Origin: Rhodospirillaceae bacterium | GTDB lineage: Bacteria; Pseudomonadota; Alphaproteobacteria; Rhodospirillales; UBA2165 | DNA: 32,328 nucleotides | Reading direction: 5' to 3' | NCBI GenBank assembly: GCA_018649725.1 | Contig: JABIHH010000043.1 | Coordinates: 1 to 32,328, forward strand | Part shown: positions 1 through 8,105 of the stretch, piece by piece | How positions within the stretch are numbered: the first letter of the stretch is position 1 | Layout: every line of letters starts with the position of its first letter | Notes under the pieces: model-generated | What the model was told of the DNA's origin: nothing | Seen by the model: the letters and a program-made list of their open reading frames with translations, nothing else | Databases searched by the model: none | Translations under genes and position numbers: made by a program

Positions 1-67
1 ACGCGAAAGGATCAAACTGAAGACAATGGAGACCCGGCGCTTGCAATACCGCAAATACGCCGCTTAA
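1..67 (+). other. Possible 3' tail of an ORF entering from the left edge
   Basis: Reading frame 2 is open from the left edge to a TAA at 65-67 and ends in a basic stretch (…METRRLQYRKYAA). I do not recognise it, and 21 codons are too few to prove coding. It could be the C-terminus of a gene upstream of the window. The stretch 68-141 has no start codon, no clear promoter and no similarity that I can see to the TRAP permease that follows. Confidence 0.25.
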
Positions 68-141
68 TATATTGAACCAGATGAGCCAGATCCTCCTTTA
101 GATCAGGCCGTTGATTGTTCCAATTACTATGACGACGGACA

Positions 142-576
142 GTGCTCTATTTCGGCATGATGTCGATGATAACCCCGCCGGTTGCCATTGCGGCTTATGC
201 TGGCGCAGCGATTGCTAAAACTGATCCGATTAAAACCTGTTTATCGGCGATTCGGTTTGGCTGGCCCGCTTATGTCGTCCCGTTCTTATTTGTGCTGTCG
301 CCAAACCTCCTGATGAAGGGCGAGAATGCAGATATCATTTGGGCGGTGGTAACAGCCGTTGGTGGCGTGTGGATGCTTACCATCGCGGTGATCGGTTATT
401 TCTCCAAAGTCCTGGATATTGGCTCGCGACTGGTTTTTGCCTTGGCTGGATTTGCTTTGCTGATTCCAGCCGGCGTAGTTCCGGGCGGCGTATGGGTGGA
501 TTTAGGCGGCGGAGTTCTAGCCGCTGCGATCGTCTTCTACCTGCTGGTGCAAGCTAGGCGCAATGTTGTCAGCTAG
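142..576 (+). pseudogene. C-terminal fragment of a TRAP transporter 4TM/12TM fused permease
   Basis: The first residues, LYFGMMSMITPPVAIAAYAG, match the conserved late segment of TRAP 4TM/12TM fusion permeases (DctM side), which use an extracytoplasmic binding protein and ion gradients to import organic acids. The remaining 130 residues contain three to four hydrophobic segments and a normal-looking C-terminus. Full-length family members are several hundred residues long; only about the last fifth is present. In this frame, stops lie at 73-75 and at 130-132, and neither other forward frame restores the expected upstream residues. The first possible start is a GTG at 142 without a convincing ribosome binding site. 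I read it as a truncated gene left by a deletion or rearrangement, or an assembly junction at the window edge. It converges with the next gene, leaving 6 nt between the stops. Confidence 0.7.
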
Positions 577-582
577 CAGGGC

Positions 583-1005
583 TTATTTGACCTGACAGCT
601 GATTTCAACGAAGGTGCCGGTCGCAGGATCGATCATATGGGCTTTAACATCCGTCGCCTCATCGTCCCTGACAGAGACAATCAACCAGATTAGATCTGGC
701 TCAAAGGCTTGCTCCAAATCGGTTTCAGACGGCTGGGCTGGATGGTCGGGGTGGGAGTGGTAATGCCCGACAATGCTATCATCCGAGCCGCGCAGTTCGC
801 GCTCTAAGTTAATGCGGATTTGAGGATCGATCTCAAAGCGATCATTTCCCTGATCAGCCAGCAGATTGACACTTGGGACGATGCGGGAAAGCGTCACGGT
901 TTCAGCAGTTCTTTTTCCCACCAACAAGCCACAACATTCGGCCGGATAGGCGGCGCGGGCTGCTTGCTCTATTTGCTCAAACTGAAATTTATCTAGCTGG
1001 ATCAC
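583..1005 (-). CDS. JAMM/MPN+ family metallopeptidase (M67-like)
   Basis: A 140-residue single-domain JAB/MPN+ protein. Glu23 (in PAECCGLLVG) and the zinc motif H83-S-H85-P…S93-x2-D96 are all present, so a Zn-dependent isopeptidase or peptidase activity is plausible. Bacterial members of this family cleave C-terminal extensions from ubiquitin-like sulfur carriers or act on small conjugates; the substrate here is unknown and no ThiS/MoaD-like partner is nearby. The start is a GTG at 1003-1005 that overlaps the stop of the upstream membrane-protein gene (GTGA), which implies translational coupling. There is no signal peptide, so it is expected in the cytoplasm. The family call is firm; the biological role is not. 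Confidence 0.85.
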   Translation of the reverse strand: MIQLDKFQFEQIEQAARAAYPAECCGLLVGKRTAETVTLSRIVPSVNLLADQGNDRFEIDPQIRINLERELRGSDDSIVGHYHSHPDHPAQPSETDLEQAFEPDLIWLIVSVRDDEATDVKAHMIDPATGTFVEISCQVK

Positions 1006-1370
1006 GGTTGCGGATCAAAGCGCAAGCGCCGGATGACGGCACCGGTCTCGGCATCCAATACCATAATTTGATCCTGCTTTGCCTGATTAGTAATATGCAC
1101 AATGATCCTGTTGCCGGATGCTTCGATCTCCTTTATGCGCTCGCCTTTTGGTAATGGGATCGAAATATTCACCGGTAAATTGGTGTTCAAGCGCGGGGTA
1201 GGGTTAGCGGCTGAGCTGATTTGCGCAGGTTTGTCGCTGTTCTCGCTGAAAAATTTAAAATCCGGATCGCTGGCGCGCTGATACAGACCAAAAATCAACA
1301 GGCCAAATCCGCCGATAAGGATAATGCCGAGACCGAAGACAAGTGAAACTAAGGCCTTGTTTTTATGCAT
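1002..1370 (-). CDS. Small single-pass membrane protein, resembles DUF6476 family
   Basis: A 122-residue protein with one N-terminal transmembrane helix (about residues 6-28, ALVSLVFGLGIILIGGFGLL). A low-complexity linker follows, then a C-terminal part with a motif-like stretch ISIPLPKGERIKEIEASGNR and a beta-rich ending (DQIMVLDAETGAVIRRLRFD). The layout resembles alphaproteobacterial DUF6476 proteins, which have no known function. I place the start at ATG 1368-1370 because the helix follows directly; a longer in-frame start at 1406 would overlap the divergent rluD start. Its stop overlaps the JAMM peptidase start by 4 nt, so the two form a coupled pair. The C-terminal domain probably faces the periplasm. 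Confidence 0.7.
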   Translation of the reverse strand: MHKNKALVSLVFGLGIILIGGFGLLIFGLYQRASDPDFKFFSENSDKPAQISSAANPTPRLNTNLPVNISIPLPKGERIKEIEASGNRIIVHITNQAKQDQIMVLDAETGAVIRRLRFDPQP

Positions 1371-1393
1371 GTTTTTGGTCCAGTCTTCTCCGC

Positions 1394-2377
1394 ATGAAAG
1401 ATCCAACCAAAATCGAGACCCTTCAGGCGACCGTCGTTGAAAGTTTTGCCGGCAGTCGTCTCGATAAATTTTTAAGCGAGAGCTTTGCCGAACATTCCCG
1501 CACTCGTATTAAATCCCTTATTATTGACGGATGTATTACGAATGCGGGGGCGAAAGTAACGGACCCCTCACGTCGGGTCAAACCCGGTGAGGTATTTGAA
1601 ATTGCTATCCCTGCTTTAAAGACGGCGCTACCGGTTGCTCAAAAAATCGATCTCAATGTTGTTTATGAAGATGACGATCTGATTATCATCGATAAACCGG
1701 CTGGCCTCGTCGTCCATCCGGCGCCCGGTAATCCAGATCGAACATTGGTCAATGCGTTGATTGCGCATTGTGGCAGTAGCCTTTCCGGCATTGGCGGCGA
1801 AGCGCGTCCTGGCATCGTGCACCGTTTGGATAAAGATACCAGTGGTCTGATGGTGGCGGCAAAAAACGATATCGCTCACCGCGGGTTGGCTGCCCAATTC
1901 TCAGATCACAGCCTGGACCGAGCGTACAAAGCCATGGTCTGGGGTGTGCCTAAAACTAAATCCGGCGTGATCGAAGGCAATATCGGACGCAATCCCCGCA
2001 ATCGAAAGAAAATGGCTGTGGTTAGCCGGGGCGGCAAACACGCTGTGACCCACTACAAAGTTGAGCAGCGTGTGGGGGAGGACAATCAGTTTTGGGCAAG
2101 CTTGATTGAATGCAGATTGGAAACTGGACGCACGCACCAGATCAGAGTTCATATGACCAGCTTCGGCCATCCGATCATTGGCGATCCGGTTTATGGTGCA
2201 AAAGATGTCAAAAAATTGAAAAAGAATGTTTCAGTTGTGTTTCATAAGGCTGTAGAGAACCTTAATCGGCAGGCCTTGCATGCCTATTTAATCGGTTTTA
2301 TCCACCCGATCACGGGTGATAAAATAAGCTTCAAAAGCCCGCTTCCCCGCGATATTTTGGCTCTTTGTAACGCCTAA
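1394..2377 (+). CDS. rluD: RluA/RluD-family 23S rRNA pseudouridine synthase
   Basis: A 327-residue pseudouridine synthase. The N-terminal S4 RNA-binding domain spans about residues 18-68 (GSRLDKFLSES…). The catalytic domain carries DLIIIDKPAGLVVHPAPGN at about 95-113 and the signature HRLDKDTSG at 143-151, whose Asp146 is the expected catalytic residue; RTHQIRVH follows later. This combination is typical of RluD, which modifies helix 69 of 23S rRNA. RluC and RluA share the fold, so the exact target is inferred. The start at ATG 1394 is preferred over an upstream in-frame ATG at 1343, which would add 17 atypical residues and lie inside the divergent gene. The position just before rpoH is common in alphaproteobacteria. 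Confidence 0.92.
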   Translation: MKDPTKIETLQATVVESFAGSRLDKFLSESFAEHSRTRIKSLIIDGCITNAGAKVTDPSRRVKPGEVFEIAIPALKTALPVAQKIDLNVVYEDDDLIIIDKPAGLVVHPAPGNPDRTLVNALIAHCGSSLSGIGGEARPGIVHRLDKDTSGLMVAAKNDIAHRGLAAQFSDHSLDRAYKAMVWGVPKTKSGVIEGNIGRNPRNRKKMAVVSRGGKHAVTHYKVEQRVGEDNQFWASLIECRLETGRTHQIRVHMTSFGHPIIGDPVYGAKDVKKLKKNVSVVFHKAVENLNRQALHAYLIGFIHPITGDKISFKSPLPRDILALCNA

Positions 2378-2519
2378 ATTGGCTTTGTAACATACGCTTA
2401 CACTTTCACACACTCCGTAAATTGACCCAGAGCGGGTCTCCGATCATCATGCATTTAATCATTCGTTAACAGTTTAGCGTAGCGAAAAGCATTTTTTAAT
2501 AGGGTGGAGTGAAAATAAA
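2378..2519 (+). promoter_or_regulatory. rpoH upstream region with small inverted repeat and ribosome binding site
   Basis: This 142-nt gap between rluD and rpoH is the likely site of rpoH control. Visible elements are a 5-bp inverted repeat with a 5-nt loop (GACCC at 2424-2428, GGGTC at 2434-2438), a TTAAC at 2466-2470, and a purine-rich ribosome binding site, GGTGGAGT, at 2503-2510. I could not assign a convincing -35/-10 pair. rpoH genes are often heat- or self-regulated, but nothing here proves it. Confidence 0.3.
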
Positions 2520-3404
2520 ATGGCAGTTCAAACACTAGGTCTCACGATCTCGCCGGAAGCAAACCTTACACGTTATCTTCAGGAAATTCGCAAATTCCCG
2601 ATGCTGAAGCCGGAAGAAGAAGTTTCGTTGTCACAGGCGTGGCTCAAAAACGAAGACCATGAATCAGCTCATCAATTGGTTAATTCCCACCTTCGCCTCG
2701 TGGCTAAAATTGCTATGGGATATCGCGGCTACGGACTGCCGATTGCCGAGCTTATTTCAGAAGGCAATGTTGGTATGATGCAGGCGGTCAAACGCTTCGA
2801 CCCGGAGCGCGGTTTCCGTTTGGCAACTTATGCTATGTGGTGGATCCGGGCAGCGATGCAGGAATATATTCTGCATTCATGGTCTTTGGTCAAAATGGGC
2901 ACGACCGCGGCACAAAAGAAATTATTTTTCAATCTCCGTAAACTCAAAGCTCAAATGAAAGCGTTGGAAGTTGGTGATTTGACACCGGAACATGTGACTG
3001 AAATCTCTGAGCGCCTTGATGTTCCGGAAAAAGATGTTGTTTCGATGAACCGCCGTCTGGCCAAATCCGATAGCTCTCTCAACGCGCCATTGCGTGAAGA
3101 AGGTGAGGGCGAGTGGCAGGATTGGTTGGTCGATGAAACCCAAAATCAAGAGCAATTATTGGCAGAAAACCAGGAGCTTGACGGACGCCGGGCGCTGTTG
3201 AACTCAGCGATGGATGGCCTTAAAAATCGCGAGCGTCACATTTTGTTTGAGCGCCGCCTAAAAGATCAGCCTGCTACTTTGGAAGTTCTCAGCCAGGAAT
3301 ATGGCATTTCTCGTGAGCGGGTTCGCCAAATTGAAGTTCGTGCTTTTGAGAAATTACAAAAATCAATGCGTAACGCCGTTATTGAGCAACGGCTCAGCGC
3401 CTAG
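2520..3404 (+). CDS. rpoH: RNA polymerase heat-shock sigma factor (sigma-32)
   Basis: A 294-residue sigma-70 family factor. Region 1.2/2.1 begins with LTRYLQEIRKFPMLKPEEE. Region 2 contains NSHLRLVAKIAMGYRGYG, the core-binding stretch LISEGNVGMMQAVKRFDPER and the -10 recognition segment FRLATYAMWWIRAAMQEYIL. The RpoH box QKKLFFNLR at 132-140 distinguishes sigma-32 from RpoD and RpoS. Region 4 has a helix-turn-helix near residues 252-281 (LSQEYGISRERVRQIEVRA). It directs RNA polymerase to chaperone and protease genes during heat stress. Length is normal for the family. It has its own 142-nt upstream region and ends in a strong terminator, so it is probably transcribed alone. Confidence 0.97.
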   Translation: MAVQTLGLTISPEANLTRYLQEIRKFPMLKPEEEVSLSQAWLKNEDHESAHQLVNSHLRLVAKIAMGYRGYGLPIAELISEGNVGMMQAVKRFDPERGFRLATYAMWWIRAAMQEYILHSWSLVKMGTTAAQKKLFFNLRKLKAQMKALEVGDLTPEHVTEISERLDVPEKDVVSMNRRLAKSDSSLNAPLREEGEGEWQDWLVDETQNQEQLLAENQELDGRRALLNSAMDGLKNRERHILFERRLKDQPATLEVLSQEYGISRERVRQIEVRAFEKLQKSMRNAVIEQRLSA

Positions 3405-3445
3405 GCGGAGCGCATAAGTTTCCTAATCTCCCCTCTGTGTGAAGT

Positions 3446-3479
3446 AAAAAGGGCATCTCGAATAGGAGGTGCCTTTTTT
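3446..3479 (+). terminator. Rho-independent terminator after rpoH
   Basis: A 14-bp stem runs from AAAAA (3446-3450) plus GGGCATCTC (3451-3459), through loop GAATAG (3460-3465), to GAGGTGCC (3466-3473) and T6 (3474-3479), with two G-T pairs. The A/T arms also pair, so it could work in both directions and end the converging membrane-protein gene too. Confidence 0.85.
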
Positions 3480-3505
3480 CTTTGGGCGTTTAAATGAAAG
3501 TGCGT

Positions 3506-4093
3506 CTAAGAAGGCGCAGGCGGCGTGGCGTTAATAATATCCAGCTCAGGCTCATCTGCCGGAGGAGCTGAAGGCGGCGCGTTCTGGCGGCCTTTCGCAA
3601 GCATTTCCGTATTGCGCGGGCGGGATGTAATGTCTTCCCCCCATTCGCCGATGAGCTCTCGTTGCCGGCTGCGAAGCTGGGTAATGCGGTGTTGGGCAAC
3701 CACCGCCAGCAGAGCGTTTACAACAGGCGGAATGGCGATATAGAGAAGCCAGCCAAAGCTTGCAGCGGCATACATTACAATGAGATCAAATACATTAGTG
3801 ATTATCTGTATGGCATGGCCGATAGTATTTTGACCGGCCCAAAGCTCGAGCAAGGAGGGGAAGACACCCGTGATATTCATCGCCCCAACGCAAAAGGTCG
3901 AATATTTTTTTGATGATTTATCAATGATGAAGGCGACCAGCGTCGGCAATAGGCCGATGAACAGTAATATTATCGATTCCGGGAAGGCAAACATGACGAT
4001 AGAAAGCAATAAAACCCAGAGCAAAGGTTGCATGGTGCTGCCTTTGCTCTTGGCTGGCGCGGCTTTAGGCGCTTTTCTTGGGGACACTGCCAT
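3506..4093 (-). CDS. Multi-pass membrane protein of unknown function, partner of the pseudokinase-like gene
   Basis: A 195-residue protein that I do not recognise. A short Lys/Ala-rich N-terminus (APKAAPAKSKG) precedes two closely spaced hydrophobic helices (about 22-40 and 41-57). A further hydrophobic segment lies near 68-85 (TFCVGAMNITGVFPSLLELW), and a long one near 105-133. A cytoplasmic-type basic region then follows (HRITQLRSRQRELIGEWGED) with a Pro/Ala-rich acidic tail. The gene starts 9 nt after the stop of the large kinase-like gene on the same strand, so the two are almost certainly one transcript and may form a membrane complex. The coiled basic segment after the last helix could contact the partner or nucleic acid; that is inference. 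Confidence 0.75.
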   Translation of the reverse strand: MAVSPRKAPKAAPAKSKGSTMQPLLWVLLLSIVMFAFPESIILLFIGLLPTLVAFIIDKSSKKYSTFCVGAMNITGVFPSLLELWAGQNTIGHAIQIITNVFDLIVMYAAASFGWLLYIAIPPVVNALLAVVAQHRITQLRSRQRELIGEWGEDITSRPRNTEMLAKGRQNAPPSAPPADEPELDIINATPPAPS

Positions 4094-4102
4094 CCTACTC
4101 TC

Positions 4103-6595
4103 CTAACCAGCCATAATTATCATCGAAACGATAAAGATCATTATTAAAATTGAGGTGATGGCTGCCGCTTGTTTGCTGGTACGGTCAGCTGCGTCGGAGC
4201 CCGGACCGGTGTCTTGTTCAATGCCTAAGACCTCGTCTTCCGCTAGGCCGAATTCTTCAACCGCCGCCAAATAGTTATCTTCATCTAGCCGTTTCGTCTC
4301 CGGGTCATCCAAAAGCGTGAGCAATTCAGAGAGCTCACCGCTGCGAACAATTCGGGGAACATCTGCTTCAACTTCTTTTCTTGTTGTTCGAGAGTGATAA
4401 AGCCTGATAACCGGCCCCATTAAGCCCCCAACCCATTTCGTCAGGCCCATGAGAGTGCCGGCCTTCATTTTATCTTGTAACAGGACCAACAGACGCAACA
4501 TGCCAAGGGTTTGAATAGTATCATCGATGTCACCCAGCTCGGACAAGTGATCATCCATATTTCCCTCGCTGCGGGCCGCAATAAAAGCTGCGATGTGGCG
4601 ATCAACAGGACTCTTTTTAGTGTCGACTGATTTCTCGACCGCGTTGAGTGTTGGCAGCAGCATGCCGATGGAAATAATATTTTCTTTAACAACTATCGGA
4701 CTTTGGCAGGCATATCCGCTATTCGTTTCATACAGACAACGCTCGACACCAAATCCTGGCCCAGCCTTTTGTAAATAATTTGAAATCCGGGCAAAAAATT
4801 CAATTTCGGTAAATTGAACTCCGGCATTCCCTTCTGATATCTCATACCAAATCCCGGGCACGCCATTGATAACGGATTCGGCATAGGTTTTTATATTGCC
4901 GTCGCGCATTGTTTCGACGGCGATGGCAGAGCCAAAAGCATCCGGCATGTATTTGATGTTCTTGTATGTTATTGGCGCTTTTGGATCGATCATCATTAAG
5001 ATGCGGGATAACATTAGCTCGTCTGCATCAGGATTGGTTTCTTCCATTGCAGCAGCGTCTGCGACGACTGCAGCTATCGATGCTGCCATTTCGGTGTCTT
5101 CCAAACTTTTGGCAAACCATTGTTCTAACGAGCCGTCTTTGATGAGTTTAAGGGCAGATTCGCGACGTTCAGACATCGAGAAGCAAAGCGTTCTTGCTAT
5201 GGTGTGTTCAAAATCACCAAATTTAAAGGGGCGTTGAGACTTGCGAGTTACTTCACTTTGATGAGGAGATACGCGGCGGCCACTTTGCCACATTTCGAGC
5301 TCTTCAAACCCCCAGCGCTCTTCAACAATATCGTTCAGCATACCCCGCATCGGCTCCAACAACGATGCCGTGAGCAGGTTCTTACCAACCAGCGTTTGGT
5401 AACTATTCGTGGCGATTTTATTCAACAGAATTTGTTCTCGAGACATCCCCCGGACCGGGCTTTGGCGCTGGAGTAACATCGCCAAGCTTGCGCCCAGGGC
5501 ATAAATATCGTCATCCAGCGTTCCAACGCCCCTAGCCCCTTCTCCCGCCATGCCGCATTCAATCGTTTCAAACGCAACGGGTTGATCAAAGCCGGGAGGG
5601 GAACTTACAAAATCGCCCAATACGACTTCTTCATGCTCGGTATCGGTAAAAAAAATGTTGTCTGGACGAATACTTCTATGGGTCAAATTGCGTTCCTGGA
5701 GTTGGAGCAGGGCGGCAATACCAGTATTGGCTACGAGACGGATGATATCTATTTTCTTATATTCAGGAATTTCCGGATGTTTTAGATATTGATCAACACG
5801 ACCGCCCATAGGACGCTGATAAACTAAAGCGAGAGATTTTTGCTCCAAAATCGGCCAGTCAATATTTCCAAAACCCGCAAGGTGCATGTTTCCCGGCATA
5901 TCCTTGTCGGCAATCTCCTCCATCTCCTCCCACCTAACTGGCAGGCCCGGAATGCAAATTAGAGCGAATAATTTGAGTTGAGGCTGCATCCGGTCTTCGG
6001 CTTCAAACGCACGCGCAGACGGGGAATCCATTTCGGGCAGGGGGCGCCCAGGATAAATATCATAACGGTTGTTTAGCGTCGAAGGGGGTGTGTTGTCGGG
6101 GGCAGATATTGGTTCCGGCTGGTCGGGATGGGCGAGAACTTCGCCATTTTCTGCTTCTTCCCCGACGACGTCTTCGGCCAAATTTTCATCTACGTTTTCT
6201 GGTGTATCGCCACCTGTTTGATCAGCGGTATCATCCGTAGGTTCCGGTGTCTCTGGAATATCTGCTTCATCACCCGGCGGCGGAGGGGGCACATCCATTG
6301 CTATTTCTGGCGCTATTTCTGGCGCAATCTCCGGCGCAATCTCCGGCACAGTCTCTGGCACGATCTCTGGAGTTTCATTTAATGCTTCCTCGGGCATCTG
6401 ATCAGGTTCGCCAGGTGGTGTATCTTCAGGCGGTGAATCGTCAGGAGGTGTATCGTCAGGGGGTGGCGCTATGTCGGATTCAACTTCAGTCTCGGCATCC
6501 GTTTCCAGGTCGAGATCAGGGGCAGGCACCGGCGCAGGCACGGATTCCAGCCCAGCTTCTTCATTGTTTTCTAATTCTGACGAACTATCTGCCAT
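4103..6595 (-). CDS. Large tail-anchored protein with degenerate protein kinase domain (probable pseudokinase)
   Basis: 830 residues. Residues 1-175 are disordered, acidic and Pro-rich, with PEIA and DTPP repeats. Residues about 205-440 look like a protein kinase fold: a hinge-like SLALVYQRPMGGRVDQYL (254-271), a catalytic-loop equivalent THRSIRPDNIFF (305-316), a metal-loop equivalent GDFV (327-330) and a subdomain IX-like DDDIYALG (361-368). The HRD aspartate is replaced by Ser308, the following Lys by Arg310, DFG reads DFV, and I see no glycine loop or VAIK lysine. Phosphotransfer is therefore doubtful. A novel region of about 370 residues follows, and the protein ends in a single helix (AAITSILIMIFIVSMIIMAG, 811-830), that is, a C-terminal tail anchor with the rest in the cytoplasm. 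It forms an operon with the membrane-protein gene downstream. A possible promoter lies at 6671-6700. Confidence 0.8.
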   Translation of the reverse strand: MADSSSELENNEEAGLESVPAPVPAPDLDLETDAETEVESDIAPPPDDTPPDDSPPEDTPPGEPDQMPEEALNETPEIVPETVPEIAPEIAPEIAPEIAMDVPPPPPGDEADIPETPEPTDDTADQTGGDTPENVDENLAEDVVGEEAENGEVLAHPDQPEPISAPDNTPPSTLNNRYDIYPGRPLPEMDSPSARAFEAEDRMQPQLKLFALICIPGLPVRWEEMEEIADKDMPGNMHLAGFGNIDWPILEQKSLALVYQRPMGGRVDQYLKHPEIPEYKKIDIIRLVANTGIAALLQLQERNLTHRSIRPDNIFFTDTEHEEVVLGDFVSSPPGFDQPVAFETIECGMAGEGARGVGTLDDDIYALGASLAMLLQRQSPVRGMSREQILLNKIATNSYQTLVGKNLLTASLLEPMRGMLNDIVEERWGFEELEMWQSGRRVSPHQSEVTRKSQRPFKFGDFEHTIARTLCFSMSERRESALKLIKDGSLEQWFAKSLEDTEMAASIAAVVADAAAMEETNPDADELMLSRILMMIDPKAPITYKNIKYMPDAFGSAIAVETMRDGNIKTYAESVINGVPGIWYEISEGNAGVQFTEIEFFARISNYLQKAGPGFGVERCLYETNSGYACQSPIVVKENIISIGMLLPTLNAVEKSVDTKKSPVDRHIAAFIAARSEGNMDDHLSELGDIDDTIQTLGMLRLLVLLQDKMKAGTLMGLTKWVGGLMGPVIRLYHSRTTRKEVEADVPRIVRSGELSELLTLLDDPETKRLDEDNYLAAVEEFGLAEDEVLGIEQDTGPGSDAADRTSKQAAAITSILIMIFIVSMIIMAG
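6299..6370 (-). repeat. Six 12-bp coding repeats (PEIA/PEIV/PETV units)
   Basis: Six tandem 4-residue units (residues 76-99 of the kinase-like protein: PEIV, PETV, then PEIA four times) are encoded by 12-bp repeats. Neighbouring copies are nearly identical in DNA, consistent with recent slippage. Copy number probably varies between strains. Confidence 0.8.
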
Positions 6596-6670
6596 AAATT
6601 CTGATCACTCTTCTAGCGTCAGGTTTAAATCCATTTCCGAGAACTACCGGAACTCTTACTCATTGCATTT

Positions 6671-6700
6671 ACTATAACGTAATTAAGATATAATGCTCAA
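6671..6700 (-). promoter_or_regulatory. Candidate promoter of the kinase-like operon
   Basis: On the minus strand, TTGAGC (6695-6700) and TATAGT (6671-6676) are separated by 18 bp in an AT-rich 202-nt gap. This would give a leader of roughly 65-70 nt before the ATG at 6595. The -10 is good and the -35 only partial. Confidence 0.4.
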
Positions 6701-6761
6701 AATTACCGACATACTGCATAAATGTTCACCCAAAATTCTTTCAGGCATAATTCAACTTTTC

Positions 6762-6784
6762 TACTCATTTTTATGACATGAGTA
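6762..6784. repeat. Inverted repeat downstream of purA
   Basis: TACTCAT (6762-6768) and ATGAGTA (6778-6784) form a perfect 7-bp stem with a 9-nt loop, 14 nt beyond the purA stop. No T-run follows on the minus strand, so it is not a canonical terminator. It may stabilise the purA 3' end or be chance in AT-rich sequence. Confidence 0.3.
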
Positions 6785-6797
6785 AATTTAAATTCTC

Positions 6798-8090
6798 TTA
6801 ATCTTCAAAGGGATCCTGGACTAATATTGTATCATCGCGTTCCGGGCTGGTTGAAAGAAGGGCGACCGGTGCTTCGATTAATTCTTCGATCCGGCGGATA
6901 TATTTAATCGCTGTGGCTGGTAGGTCAGCCCAGGACCTGGCGCCATAAGTGGGTTCCGACCAACCTTCCAAAGTTTCATAGACCGGTTCAACCTTGGCTT
7001 GGCCAGTAATTGAGGCGGGGAAGTGATCGATGTTCTCGCCATCGAGGGTGTAGCCCGTGCATACTTTCAACTCGTCAAAGCCATCAAGAACGTCCAATTT
7101 TGTCAGTGCAATACCGGTGATACCACTGACTTTAATGGCTTGGCGAACCATGACGGCATCGAACCAGCCGCACCGTCTTTTACGCCCGGTAACAGTGCCA
7201 AACTCGTGGCCGCGCTCACCGAGCTTTTGGCCAATCTCATCTTCCAACTCGGTCGGAAAGGGGCCCGAGCCGACCCGCGTTGTATAGGCTTTGGTAATGC
7301 CGAGATTATAGTTGGCCGCCTTTGCACCTTGGCCGGAGCCGACCGTTGAAGCACCGGCGACGGTATTAGAAGACGTCACGAAAGGATAGGTGCCGTGATC
7401 AACATCAAGCATAGCGCCTTGCGCGCCTTCAAACAGGATGCGCTTGCCGTCTCGGCGCGCTTCATCCAATTGATACCAGACGGTCCTGACGAAAGGTAGT
7501 ATCTTCGGTGCAACCTCCAGCAAAGGCTCCAGGATTTCGTCTTTGGTAATCTCGGTTGATCCCAGACCACGCATCAAGGCGTTATGATGCAGCAACATAC
7601 TCTCAATGCGCTCTTCCAACATTTCTCGGTCCGCTAGATCGCCGGCTCGTATTGCCCGGCGGCCAATTTTGTCCTCGTAAGCTGGGCCAATGCCACGACC
7701 CGTCGTGCCAATTTTAGCACCACCCAAAGCCTCTTCACGGGCGATATCCAACTTTGAGTGAAGCGGTAGAATAAGCGTAACATTCTCGGCGATGGAAAGA
7801 TTGTCCGGGCCGACTTCAACGCCCTGACCTTTAAGGGTCTCGATTTCCCTCAGCAAGGCCCAGGGATCGAGCACCACGCCATTACCAATGACCGATTGCT
7901 TGTTGGGCCGAACAATACCGGAGGGCAGGAGGCTCAGCTTATAGGTCACATCGCCGATGACCAGGGTGTGGCCCGCATTGTGTCCACCTTGAAATCTCAC
8001 CACGACATCGGCCCGCTCAGAGAGCCAGTCAACGATCTTACCTTTACCTTCGTCACCCCATTGGGCGCCAACGACGACTACATTCGCCAT
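6798..8090 (-). CDS. purA: Adenylosuccinate synthetase
   Basis: 430 residues, normal family length. It joins IMP and aspartate using GTP to make adenylosuccinate, the first committed step from IMP to AMP, in the cytoplasm. The N-terminal GTP-binding signature [19 protein letters not shown] contains the catalytic Asp13, and GGHNAGHT contains His41. [15 protein letters not shown] and the aspartate/IMP loop region ([23 protein letters not shown]) are intact. It lies 15 nt after hisZ on the same strand with a good ribosome binding site (AGGAAGAG just before the ATG), so hisZ and purA are probably co-transcribed. Confidence 0.98.
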   Translation of the reverse strand: MANVVVVGAQWGDEGKGKIVDWLSERADVVVRFQGGHNAGHTLVIGDVTYKLSLLPSGIVRPNKQSVIGNGVVLDPWALLREIETLKGQGVEVGPDNLSIAENVTLILPLHSKLDIAREEALGGAKIGTTGRGIGPAYEDKIGRRAIRAGDLADREMLEERIESMLLHHNALMRGLGSTEITKDEILEPLLEVAPKILPFVRTVWYQLDEARRDGKRILFEGAQGAMLDVDHGTYPFVTSSNTVAGASTVGSGQGAKAANYNLGITKAYTTRVGSGPFPTELEDEIGQKLGERGHEFGTVTGRKRRCGWFDAVMVRQAIKVSGITGIALTKLDVLDGFDELKVCTGYTLDGENIDHFPASITGQAKVEPVYETLEGWSEPTYGARSWADLPATAIKYIRRIEELIEAPVALLSTSPERDDTILVQDPFED

Positions 8091-8105
8091 AATCTATCTC
8101 TTCCT

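Noticed and set aside
1343..1393. Longer rluD start at ATG 1343
   Set aside because: The added residues are Cys/Trp/Phe-rich and antisense to the divergent membrane-protein gene; the S4 domain needs only the ATG at 1394.
6247..6597. Plus-strand ORF of 116 codons
   Set aside because: It is the antisense shadow of the Pro/Glu repeat region of the pseudokinase gene; composition follows the repeats and no ribosome binding site is present.
6762..6784. Possible purA terminator
   Set aside because: The stem is good but AT-rich and lacks a U-tract on the purA strand, so I list it only as an inverted repeat.
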